From positions 3,441,001 through 3,505,000 of the forward strand of contig NZ_JIAL01000001.1 in assembly GCF_000688455.1 (NCBI RefSeq): a stretch of DNA of 64,000 nt, written 5' to 3'. This document shows positions 9,763 to 17,705 of this stretch, one piece after another. The stretch is from Pseudacidobacterium ailaaui. Its GTDB lineage: Bacteria; Acidobacteriota; Terriglobia; Terriglobales; Acidobacteriaceae. The stretch's first letter is position 1. Every line of letters starts with the position of its first letter. A program made the position numbers and the translations under genes. The notes beneath the pieces were generated by a model that worked only from the letters and a program-made list of their open reading frames with translations, was not told where the DNA came from and did not search any database.

Positions 9763-10706
9763 CAGAAATATCCCTCGCGCTTCTTTATCTCCATCGAACC
9801 GTCCTGGTCGTGGTCAATGATACGGTTGGCACGTTCGGAGGACCGAAAAGAAATCAGTTCAGCAATAATTTTGGGTAGCGTGTCTGCGTCTGAACGAATC
9901 GCGCCCGTGCAAGGGCTGCATCCCAGTGAACGTAGCCGGCAGCGCACCCACTGCTCTTCTCCAGGCAATCCTTGTACAAAGGGCTGCTCTATCGGAATCA
10001 GGCTGTCCCCACGCACCAACATCCGGCGCTCTTTGGCAAAGTAAAGCGGCACAATGGGAATCTTTTCAAGGTGGATGTAGTGCCAGATGTCGAGTTCCGT
10101 CCAGTTAGAAAGCGGGAAAACGCGAATACTTTCTCCAGGACCAATGCGTCCGTTGTAAAGGTTCCACAGCTCAGGACGCTGATTTTTGGGGTCCCACTGT
10201 CCATTTATGTCGCGAAAAGAAAAGATGCGCTCTTTGGCGCGCGATCGCTCTTCATCACGGCGGGCACCTCCAAATGCTGCATCAAAGCCATAGAACTTTA
10301 ACGCATCCAAAAGCGCTTGTGTCTTCAGAAATCCGCAGCATTTCTGCGTTCCCAGTGAAATTGGATTTGCCCCATTGGCCAGTGCTTCCTCATTCCGCCA
10401 AACCAGCAATTTCAGCCCCAGCTCACGTGTATAGTTGTCGCGAAATTCCAGCATTTCGCGGAATTTATAGCCAGTATCAATGTGTAAAAGCGGAAATGGA
10501 ATGGGTGCCGGCCAGAAGGCCTTCTGCGCGAGGCGCAGCATTACAGACGAGTCCTTGCCGATGGAATAGAGCATGACCGGCTTATGAAACTCGGCCGCAA
10601 CTTCGCGGATAATGTGGATGCTTTCGGCTTCCAGCATCTTCAGATGCGTCAGCCGTTTCTGACTCGAAACGATTGCTTCCTGTGAATTGTAGATTGCTGT
10701 GGCCAC
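9762..10706 (-). CDS. cysD: Sulfate adenylyltransferase small subunit CysD
   Basis: This 314-residue PP-loop ATP pyrophosphatase ([15 protein letters not shown]) catalyses adenylation of sulfate with CysN. Other family marks are the [12 protein letters not shown] segment and [10 protein letters not shown]. The start is a GTG at 10706 with AGGAAGG 11 bases upstream. It is the first gene of cysD-cysN-cysH-tauE, and its roughly 240-base leader contains an intrinsic terminator about 45 bases before the start, so expression is probably set by attenuation. Confidence 0.94.
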   Translation of the reverse strand: MATAIYNSQEAIVSSQKRLTHLKMLEAESIHIIREVAAEFHKPVMLYSIGKDSSVMLRLAQKAFWPAPIPFPLLHIDTGYKFREMLEFRDNYTRELGLKLLVWRNEEALANGANPISLGTQKCCGFLKTQALLDALKFYGFDAAFGGARRDEERSRAKERIFSFRDINGQWDPKNQRPELWNLYNGRIGPGESIRVFPLSNWTELDIWHYIHLEKIPIVPLYFAKERRMLVRGDSLIPIEQPFVQGLPGEEQWVRCRLRSLGCSPCTGAIRSDADTLPKIIAELISFRSSERANRIIDHDQDGSMEIKKREGYF

Positions 10707-10750
10707 GGCTTTGTAAGCCTTCCTGTTTCGGGTGAAATAAGAGAGGCGGG

Positions 10751-10788
10751 AAATAAAAAACCCGCGCTCAGGACATCTGGCTGCGGGT
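10751..10788 (-). terminator. Intrinsic terminator inside the cysD leader (attenuator)
   Basis: On the minus strand ACCCGC (10788-10783) pairs with GCGGGT (10765-10760), and the 3' arm runs into a TTTTTTATTT tract (10760-10751). No open reading frame precedes it on this strand, so it can only stop the cysD leader transcript. The 5' arm can alternatively pair with GGGT at 10858-10855, giving a possible antiterminator. Confidence 0.7.
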
Positions 10789-10870
10789 CTGATCCTTACC
10801 TTAGCTGTTCCGTGTAGAAAACTCAGCGATTTCTACTTACATTCCAGCTTCCATACCCTCGCCAAGACGC
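10789..10870 (-). promoter_or_regulatory. Structured leader RNA of the cys operon, possible riboswitch
   Basis: The leader upstream of the terminator folds by eye into GTAGAAA/TTTCTAC (10836-10830 with 10820-10814), enclosed by a second stem AGCTG/CAGCT (10849-10845 with 10807-10803). The flanks GAGGGTATGG and GGTAAGGATCAGACCC look aptamer-like. It does not match the SAM-I, SAM-II, SAH, cobalamin or TPP cores as I remember them. Sulfur assimilation suggests a sulfur metabolite, but the ligand is unknown. Confidence 0.45.
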
Positions 10871-10957
10871 GCTGATGGTGTGACAACAGCGACAGTCCAT
10901 TCGACATGCGAGAGTACAGAACATGAAAGCCATGTGTTTTTCAGGATCTCGCAAAAT

Positions 10958-11018
10958 ATGATAGTTGTCAAATAAAAGTTGACTCAATTCCAATCTTGAC
11001 GCATACTCTCACGTATGC
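10958..11018. promoter_or_regulatory. Overlapping divergent promoters with two dyads (cysD and receptor gene)
   Basis: On the plus strand TTGACT (10979-10984), 17 bases, then CATACT (11002-11007) forms a promoter toward the receptor. On the minus strand TTGAGT (10987-10982), 18 bases, then TATCAT (10963-10958) forms one toward cysD. GTCAA-N7-TTGAC (10967-10983) sits between the cysD elements, and GCATAC-N6-GTATGC (11001-11018) covers the plus -10 box. Both dyads are candidate operators. The remaining intergenic sequence to 11262 holds nothing else I recognise. Confidence 0.5.
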
Positions 11019-11262
11019 ATCGCACTCGGAACAATCTCTCCTGTCAATGTTGCGCCAGCAACTTTGTTCCGTCGCCTGGATGCAGATACTGATCTCTTCC
11101 CTCAATTTCATATCAAAACCAGCGCTTGCAGGGCTCAGGTAAAAGCATGTTACATCCTCTGATTCACCCGCATCTTCTTCTCATCGACTGTCACATCGCC
11201 TGTTGTTGACGCCCCCGCTCCTTCTTCTGTCATTTTTCAATTTTCTTCCCAGGAGTTTGCTT

Positions 11263-14200
11263 ATGAAGCGCGTTCCCTTGCGCACCCATTTTGTCTTTTA
11301 TTTCTATTTCTTGACGGTGTTCTCATTCTTGCTTGCAAACACGAGCGCAAAAGCCCAGGTTGTCGGCGCCACCATCTCAGGGACGGTGCGTGACGCATCC
11401 GGTGCCGCAGTCCCTCAAGCTTCCATTACGGTACACAATTTGGAAACGGGGGCCGAGCGTAGAGTTTCTTCTGACGGTGAAGGTCACTATGCTGTTCCAT
11501 CCGTTCCTGTCGGACGCTATGAAGTGACCGCAGAAAAAGATGGTTTCTGCTTGCAATCCCGGAGCGGTGTCAATCTGGTCATCGGAGAAAGCGCCGTAGT
11601 GGATTTCTCTCTTGCTGTGGGTGAAGTCAGAGAAGAGATTGCCGTAACAGATGCGCCCCAGACGGTAAATCCAACGACACAACCTGTTTCTGGCCTGGTA
11701 AACGAACGGCAGGTAAAAGAGCTTCCCCTCAACGGACGCAGCTTTGATGAGCTGATTACCCTAAATCCGGCGGTGGTGAATTATACCGGTCAACGTTCCG
11801 GCTCAGTAGGTACGACGAATTCCGCTCCTGGAAATATGTTTGCCGTTGCAGGACGCCGCCCGCAGGACAACCTGTTCCTACTGAATGGAATTGAGTACAC
11901 GGGCGCATCGGAGATCAATGTTACTCCCGGTGGCGTGAGCGGCCAGTTGCTCGGAGTAGACGCAGTGCGGGAGTTTAACGTCGTCTATGACACCTATGGC
12001 GCAGAATACGGGAAGCGGACCGGTGCCCAGGTAAGTATTGTAACTGCATCAGGCACAAATCAATTGCATGGCAGCGCTTTTGAATTTCTGCGGAACAGCG
12101 CCCTCGATGCACGAAACTACTTTGACCAGGCAGATATTCCCATCTTCCAGCGTAACCAGTTTGGCGGATCCCTGGGCGGTCCGCTACTAAAAAGCAGACT
12201 GCTGTTGTTTGGCAATTATGAAGGCTTCCGCCAGACTCTGGGTCTTTCCAATGTAACTCTTGTGCCGGACAACACCTCGCGCGCACAGGCCATTGCCAGC
12301 GTACGGCCATTGCTGGATCTTTGGCCAGTGCAAAATGGCCCTGAACTGGGAGGAGGCATTGCCATCGCCTACAATCATCCCCTACAGCACATTCGCGAAG
12401 ACTTTGGTACTACACGGCTTGATTACAATATTTCGCAAAAGGATTCGGCTTTCGCCGTCTATACAATTGACGACAGCACAGCAAAGACCCCGACCGTCAA
12501 TCCCCTTAGCGTAGTAGACACAGATCTGCGAGAACAAGTACTGAGTGCTCAGGAGCAGCACATTTTCTCATCCGACATCCTGAATACGGTGCGCATCGGA
12601 TTTTCCCGCGGCGCATTTTTCTTCACCGGGGAAACCCCAGTCAGCATTCCAGGTTGGGTTGCGGGCAAACCTATCGGCGCGATTGTAATCGGCGGTGGAA
12701 CAGCACTGAATGGCGCATCGCAAATCAGTCTGGCAGGGACGAACGCAGGCAGTAACCTAAGCGCTGTACGCAATCTTTTTACCTGGGACGATCACGTCTT
12801 CATCTCGCATGGTAAACATCAGCTAGAAGCGGGCGCATGGTTGCAAAAGCTTCAATCCAATAGCAACCTTGCACAGTATCAATATGGACAGGCATCCTTC
12901 ACTAGCCTGAATGCATTTTTGAGTGGAACAGTAACCACCTTCACTGTTGTTCCCACTCCTACTGAGCTGGGCTGGCGATCACTCGAAGGAGCAGGCTTCG
13001 TGCAAGACACTTTACGCCTCAAACCGAACCTAGAGTTACGCTTTGGCTTTCGGTTTGAATCAACCAATGGATGGAATGAGGAGCAGGGTCGGGCATCAAA
13101 CTTCATCTTTGATGAACACGGTGTGCTCCAAACCAACCCGCGTGTCGGTAGTTCTGCATTTACGGAGAACCGCGCAAAGTTTCTGCCCGAACCGCGCGTT
13201 GGTCTTGCCTGGTCACCAGGACAGACGACTACTACGGTGGTCCACGCGGGATTCGGTATCTATCGCGCCCTGCTGGACAGCCTGGATTATCGTCTTGACC
13301 AGAATGCCCCATTCAATACAACGCAAAGCATTAAAAATATTCCGGTCTCGGATCTTCATTTCGCACCTGGGCAGGCTCCTCCAACCGGCAGTCTCATCTC
13401 ACCCAGCGGCATTCAACCTGACGCTCACACTCCTACGCTACTTGCATGGTCGCTCAATAGTGAGCAACAGGTTGCTCCTGCAACATCACTCACGGTTGGC
13501 TATTTGGGATCGCATGGATATCATCAGATGCTTTCTGCGGATATGAACGAACCAGTTCCCGTCATTTGCCCGGCATCTCCGTGCCCCACTACGCTCACGG
13601 CAGGAACAGTGTACTATCCCAAAGGTGCTCCTTTTGCGAACCCCGCTTTGGCCAATAGCACAACCTGGATTTCACGCGGTGTCGCATCCTACAATGGACT
13701 CACGATAGATATTCACCGCCGGTTCCAGGACGGATTCCAACTTCGCGCTGTTTATACTTTTTCAAAAAATCTTGACGAAGGCACCGCATGGAACTCAAGC
13801 GTAGGTGCGAATGCTCCAGGATTTGTGATGTATCCGGCGCACCCCGACTGGGACTATGGCCCAGCCAACACAGATATCCGTCATCTCACCGTGATTAACG
13901 GGACCTACGAGTTGCCCTTTGGACAAGGAAAACACTGGCTTCGCGACAGCAACTTTTGGCAGCAAAAGTTAATCAGCGGATGGACGGTAAGCGCGATAGC
14001 CAACCTGCAATCGGGGCTACCCTTCACTCCGCAGCTTGGATTCAATCCATCGAACAACGGAGATAGCCGTAACCCGGTGCGTCCTTCCATCAATCCTGAG
14101 TTTCATGGCAAGGTGATCGAAGGCACGCCAGTGCAGTACTTTAATCCGACTGCGTTTGTCGTGCCCGTTTCCGGAACTTATGGAAATCTTGGTCGAAACA

Positions 14201-14445
14201 CGCTTACAGGTCCCGGACTCTCCTCACTTGATTTTTCATTAAGAAAAAATACTGCACTTACGGAACGACTGAATTTGCAATTTCGCGGTGAAATCTTCAA
14301 TCTGTTCAACCACGCGAACTTCGGCACTCCAAATACAGTCGTTTACTCTTCAGCATCTTCAGCACCGTCCCCAACAGCGGGGGTCATTACTACTACCGCA
14401 ACCACCTCACGCCAAATCCAATTTGGCCTGAAACTACTGTATTGA
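11263..14445 (+). CDS. Oar-like TonB-dependent receptor with carboxypeptidase-regulatory domain
   Basis: This 1060-residue outer-membrane protein has a signal peptide (to about SAKAQ), an Ig-like carboxypeptidase-regulatory domain (ISGTVRDASGAAVPQASI), a plug domain (VKELPLNGRSFDELITLNP) and a long beta-barrel ending in the aromatic residue of LKLLY. Acidobacteria carry many such proteins, thought to import oligosaccharides or other large ligands with TonB energy. The ATG at 11263 has AGGAG 7 bases upstream. The open frame reaches 20 codons further back without a ribosome-binding site. The ligand cannot be inferred. Confidence 0.9.
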   Translation: MKRVPLRTHFVFYFYFLTVFSFLLANTSAKAQVVGATISGTVRDASGAAVPQASITVHNLETGAERRVSSDGEGHYAVPSVPVGRYEVTAEKDGFCLQSRSGVNLVIGESAVVDFSLAVGEVREEIAVTDAPQTVNPTTQPVSGLVNERQVKELPLNGRSFDELITLNPAVVNYTGQRSGSVGTTNSAPGNMFAVAGRRPQDNLFLLNGIEYTGASEINVTPGGVSGQLLGVDAVREFNVVYDTYGAEYGKRTGAQVSIVTASGTNQLHGSAFEFLRNSALDARNYFDQADIPIFQRNQFGGSLGGPLLKSRLLLFGNYEGFRQTLGLSNVTLVPDNTSRAQAIASVRPLLDLWPVQNGPELGGGIAIAYNHPLQHIREDFGTTRLDYNISQKDSAFAVYTIDDSTAKTPTVNPLSVVDTDLREQVLSAQEQHIFSSDILNTVRIGFSRGAFFFTGETPVSIPGWVAGKPIGAIVIGGGTALNGASQISLAGTNAGSNLSAVRNLFTWDDHVFISHGKHQLEAGAWLQKLQSNSNLAQYQYGQASFTSLNAFLSGTVTTFTVVPTPTELGWRSLEGAGFVQDTLRLKPNLELRFGFRFESTNGWNEEQGRASNFIFDEHGVLQTNPRVGSSAFTENRAKFLPEPRVGLAWSPGQTTTTVVHAGFGIYRALLDSLDYRLDQNAPFNTTQSIKNIPVSDLHFAPGQAPPTGSLISPSGIQPDAHTPTLLAWSLNSEQQVAPATSLTVGYLGSHGYHQMLSADMNEPVPVICPASPCPTTLTAGTVYYPKGAPFANPALANSTTWISRGVASYNGLTIDIHRRFQDGFQLRAVYTFSKNLDEGTAWNSSVGANAPGFVMYPAHPDWDYGPANTDIRHLTVINGTYELPFGQGKHWLRDSNFWQQKLISGWTVSAIANLQSGLPFTPQLGFNPSNNGDSRNPVRPSINPEFHGKVIEGTPVQYFNPTAFVVPVSGTYGNLGRNTLTGPGLSSLDFSLRKNTALTERLNLQFRGEIFNLFNHANFGTPNTVVYSSASSAPSPTAGVITTTATTSRQIQFGLKLLY

Positions 14446-14510
14446 ACAATAGGTGACAAGCGAAGGTCTGCTTTTGCCTGGCCCTCGTCGTAGAAGTTGG
14501 TCAGCAATTC

Positions 14511-14562
14511 GGGCAGGAAAGCTTTCGAACAGCACCGTAGCTAACGGCTGCTTTCCTTGCCC
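14511..14562. terminator. Long hairpin after the receptor gene, possible terminator
   Basis: GGGCAGGAAAGC (14511-14522) pairs with GCTTTCC-T-TGCCC (14550-14562), 12 pairs with one bulged base. It lies between the convergent receptor and DUF3467 genes, where a bidirectional terminator would be expected. No U-tract follows on either strand, so a role in transcript stability is equally possible. Confidence 0.4.
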
Positions 14563-14625
14563 ATCCTGCTCGCAAATCATTCCTGGTCAATCCGGGTGCT
14601 GGATGGGAATGTAGACATCATGATG

Positions 14626-14937
14626 CTAATGGATGGGTCCTTGAGGAATGGGTAAAGGTTGCTGCGGATCCAACGCTATGGGACCGAAGGTCTGCTCGTA
14701 CTGAGCGATGTTCTGGCCAAGAATGTTGCATAATGCCTTGGCCTGCTGCGGACTGAGATAGATACCTTGTGTATTTTGAATATTTACCGCGTCAGGAGAT
14801 TCCTGGTGGACCAATCCAAAGACAAGGAAAAAGTCCCACACGCTGACGCGAACCTGCACACTATTGGCATAGTTTTCACGGTATTCGGGAGACTGTGTGA
14901 CGGAAATTTTGGGCTGCTGTGGTTGTGCGGGAATCAT
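14626..14937 (-). CDS. DUF3467 family small protein
   Basis: This 103-residue protein has the DUF3467 pattern: a beta-rich start (EYRENYANSVQVRVSVWDFFLVFG), a central acidic stretch, and GIYLSPQQAKALCNILGQNIAQYE toward the end, followed by a Pro/Gln tail. The family is widespread in soil bacteria and has no assigned function. There is no signal peptide, so it should be cytoplasmic. It stands alone, 25 bases from the tRNA-Leu gene on the same strand. Confidence 0.8.
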   Translation of the reverse strand: MIPAQPQQPKISVTQSPEYRENYANSVQVRVSVWDFFLVFGLVHQESPDAVNIQNTQGIYLSPQQAKALCNILGQNIAQYEQTFGPIALDPQQPLPIPQGPIH

Positions 14938-14961
14938 ATTCTTCAGGGTATCCTAAGCGGC

Positions 14962-15046
14962 TGGTGCGAAAGGGGGGACTTGAACCCCCACGGGTTGCCC
15001 CGCCAGATCCTAAGTCTGGTGCGTCTGCCAATTCCGCCACTTTCGC
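14962..15046 (-). tRNA. tRNA-Leu (anticodon UAG)
   Basis: The 85-base gene folds as a class II tRNA. Acceptor GCGAAAG pairs with CTTTCGC, the anticodon stem CCAGA/TCTGG holds the loop CTTAGGA (anticodon TAG), there is a long variable arm, and the T-loop reads GGTTCAAGTC. The 3' CCA is encoded. Confidence 0.97.
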
Positions 15047-15199
15047 ACGTGGTGTAATCATTATAGGGGAAACGGTTCTGAATCTTTGAGTCAATTTCGT
15101 CTGGAAGACTATTTGTAAAATTCAGAGCGCAGGCTCTTGCTGGTGCGATATGATAAGTGCCGCAAAGGCAGTAGAGGTCGAACTGCGACCGAAAGCCGA

Positions 15200-16402
15200 A
15201 TGGTCAAATTAAGGTACACACCGTTTTTCTTCATTTTCTGCTTCTCACTGCTTCATTGTGCAAAACTAGCCCGCCAAAACTCTGTGCAATCGATGATGAC
15301 ACAGGGCGGCCTACGACCCGGATATGTGGGCGACAAAGCCTGCATTCGCTGTCATCAAACAGAGGGCCTTTCTTATCTGCATACTTCGCACCACCTGACT
15401 TCCCAATGGGCAGACAAGGCTTCTGTGCTGGGAAATTTTCTGAATGGATCGAACATTCTCATCATTCATGACCCCGCAGCAAAAAACGGCGAGCCTGGCC
15501 TGTATTTCAAGATGGAACAAAAGGACGGTAGGTATTACGAAACAGCGGTGACTGGATGGCCCCCCGACCTCGAAAGGCGTAGCGAGCCGATCGATATCGT
15601 AATTGGTTCCGGTGTTCGTGGCCTTACCTACCTCTACTGGGATGAAGACAGACTCTATGAACTTCCTGTGAGCTATTGGAAAGCAGGACATCGCTGGATC
15701 AACAGCCCAGGATATGAAGACGGAACTGCCAACTTTTCCCGTCCGGTTACACCGCGCTGCATGGAGTGCCATGCTGCGTATCTTCAACCATTGTTCTCAG
15801 ATCCATTGATGAACGCATATAACAAAGACAGTTTTGTGCCAGGAATTGCATGTGAAACCTGCCATGGTCCGGGCCAAAAGCACTTGTCGAAACAAATGGC
15901 AGGTTTGGGGGCAAAGGGCGACGGAACCATTCTGAATCCCGCAGAATTTCCCCGCGAACGACAGATGGACCTTTGTGCTCTATGCCACAATGGAGTGCAG
16001 CGCGAGGAAATTGCACCCGCCTTTTCCTATGTACCTGGAGAGCCGCTTAGCCAATATTTTCGTCCTTTGCCCGCAAGTAGCGAGGAACATCCGGATGTAC
16101 ATGGGGACCAGATTGGGCTACTGGAGAAAAGCCGTTGCTACCGTGAATCGAAAACCATGACTTGCTCAACATGCCATGATGTTCATGCACCAGAAAAAAC
16201 GGCAGCTTTTTATTCTCAACGCTGCCTGCAGTGCCATGCCTGGCAAAGCTGCGGTAAGGCCAAAGTGCTCGGCGCGAAGATTCGACAGAATTGCACGACT
16301 TGTCATATGCCCGTTGAGCCGACACAGGTCATCGTTTCAAAAACCGCAGGAAAAGAAATACGGGCAATGATGCGAAATCATTGGATCAAAATCTATCCTT
16401 AA
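15200..16402 (+). CDS. Exported multiheme cytochrome c (seven CXXCH)
   Basis: The 400-residue protein begins with a membrane-targeting segment ([20 protein letters not shown]) and contains seven CXXCH heme sites: CIRCH, CMECH, CETCH, CALCH, CSTCH, CLQCH and CTTCH. The layout resembles the cytochrome c554/doubled-CXXCH group that moves electrons in the periplasm. SLLHC is a poor lipobox, so lipidation is doubtful. A longer frame from 15137 would hide the signal sequence. It converges on a TPR gene 14 bases away. Its redox partner is not visible here. Confidence 0.85.
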   Translation: MVKLRYTPFFFIFCFSLLHCAKLARQNSVQSMMTQGGLRPGYVGDKACIRCHQTEGLSYLHTSHHLTSQWADKASVLGNFLNGSNILIIHDPAAKNGEPGLYFKMEQKDGRYYETAVTGWPPDLERRSEPIDIVIGSGVRGLTYLYWDEDRLYELPVSYWKAGHRWINSPGYEDGTANFSRPVTPRCMECHAAYLQPLFSDPLMNAYNKDSFVPGIACETCHGPGQKHLSKQMAGLGAKGDGTILNPAEFPRERQMDLCALCHNGVQREEIAPAFSYVPGEPLSQYFRPLPASSEEHPDVHGDQIGLLEKSRCYRESKTMTCSTCHDVHAPEKTAAFYSQRCLQCHAWQSCGKAKVLGAKIRQNCTTCHMPVEPTQVIVSKTAGKEIRAMMRNHWIKIYP

Positions 16403-16416
16403 ATCCATATTCAATC

Positions 16417-17544
16417 TTACTGAGCAGTGTTACGAGATTGGCCCAGTTTTTGCACCAGGGCCTGGACAGATTGGTTGGTCATCGTACTGGCTTTTTCCAG
16501 TTCAGCCTTGGCTTCATCTTTTTTGCCCATGGATTGATAGAGATGTCCAAGACGCCAATGTGGCGACACGTCCTTTGGGTCAAGCTCAATGGCCTTTTTC
16601 AATTCAACAACCGCTTCGTCTTTGCGATCCATACTGGCATACACGACGCCTAAATCGCGATGGACAAAAGCGATAGCGGGAGCCAGCGCAGCAGCTTTTT
16701 CCAATTCAGGCAGTGCGCGATGATAGTCATTCAGTTCTACCCAGGTGTCTCCAAGATAGGCATAAGACTGTGCACTTGAGGGATCATTTTCAATTTCAGC
16801 CTGGAATTCCTTAGCGGCCTCTTCATACTGCTTTTGCTCCCAAAGCAGATAGCCAAGTCCGAAGTGCACATTCGGCTCATGCGGATTGGTCCGAACGGCA
16901 GCTCGAAATTGCTGGGTGGCTTCAGCAACTTTCCCCTCTTCATCCAAGGCCTCTCCAGCCAGCATGTCAGCTTCGGCCGATTCCGCATTTAAACCGAGAA
17001 TCTGCTTATAAACATCCATGACGCAAGCATCCTGCTTGCTCCACAGACAGGCATGGGCCAACGCAAGGAGTAATGGAAGATTTTGGGGGTCCTGGGCGGC
17101 AGCCCGCTTAAGATATGGGACCGCAATCAGGTAGTCACCCATGCCATAGTGAGACATACCCAGCAAAATGAGGAGCCTATGGTCGCCGGGGTGCTTTTTC
17201 AGCTCTTCGGTAAATGGCCGGATCGCATCCTGAAAACGGTTGGTCTTAAAAAGTGCCAGCCCCAGATCCATCTGAAGCCCGGGAAAAGCAGGGTCCAGTG
17301 ACAGTGCCTTTTTATACCATAGAATCGCCTGATCAAAATGCTGTTGCTTTGCCTCCAGCAGACCTAAATGAGCAAAAGCTTCAGCGTGATGCGGATCCTG
17401 TTTTGCAATTGTTTCCCATATCGCTTCTGCTTTGACATATTCTCCCTGGTTTTCAAGGGCAAGCGCGTTTTGACGGCTATTCTGCGCCGATGCCATACTA
17501 ACGGCCAGAAATGTTAACCCCATCATGCAGATATTTCGACGCAT
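16417..17544 (-). CDS. Exported TPR-repeat protein
   Basis: The 375-residue product has a signal peptide (cleavage near SMASAQ) followed by about nine tetratricopeptide repeats from residue 30 to the end, each with the usual small/aromatic pattern (for example AEAFAHLGLLEAKQQHFDQAILWYKKAL). TPR arrays are protein-binding scaffolds, and this one should be periplasmic. It lies tail to tail with the multiheme cytochrome, a pairing that may be functional although the genes are on opposite strands. Confidence 0.85.
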   Translation of the reverse strand: MRRNICMMGLTFLAVSMASAQNSRQNALALENQGEYVKAEAIWETIAKQDPHHAEAFAHLGLLEAKQQHFDQAILWYKKALSLDPAFPGLQMDLGLALFKTNRFQDAIRPFTEELKKHPGDHRLLILLGMSHYGMGDYLIAVPYLKRAAAQDPQNLPLLLALAHACLWSKQDACVMDVYKQILGLNAESAEADMLAGEALDEEGKVAEATQQFRAAVRTNPHEPNVHFGLGYLLWEQKQYEEAAKEFQAEIENDPSSAQSYAYLGDTWVELNDYHRALPELEKAAALAPAIAFVHRDLGVVYASMDRKDEAVVELKKAIELDPKDVSPHWRLGHLYQSMGKKDEAKAELEKASTMTNQSVQALVQKLGQSRNTAQ

Positions 17545-17665
17545 GAGATCTCTTTACAGCACACTATCCGTTTGTTGATAGAAAGGCAATTGCATCCACG
17601 TGCGACTTTCATTCCAGACAGCAATTCCCCTTCACCTTCAGGCTATGAAATTTGAGCTGAAAGAA

Positions 17666-17695
17666 AAGGCACAGCAGACAATGCTGCTGTGCCTT
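17666..17695 (-). terminator. Intrinsic terminator after the second receptor gene
   Basis: AAGGCACAGCAG and CTGCTGTGCCTT form a perfect 12-pair stem (17666-17677 with 17684-17695) with a 6-base loop. On the minus strand the stem is followed by TTCTTTC. It lies 10 bases beyond the receptor stop at 17706. Confidence 0.85.
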
Positions 17696-17705
17696 CAGGT
17701 ACAGA

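Noticed and set aside
14963-15047. tRNA-Leu as an attachment site
   Set aside because: No integrase, repeat or foreign gene adjoins it. Both neighbours look like core genes.
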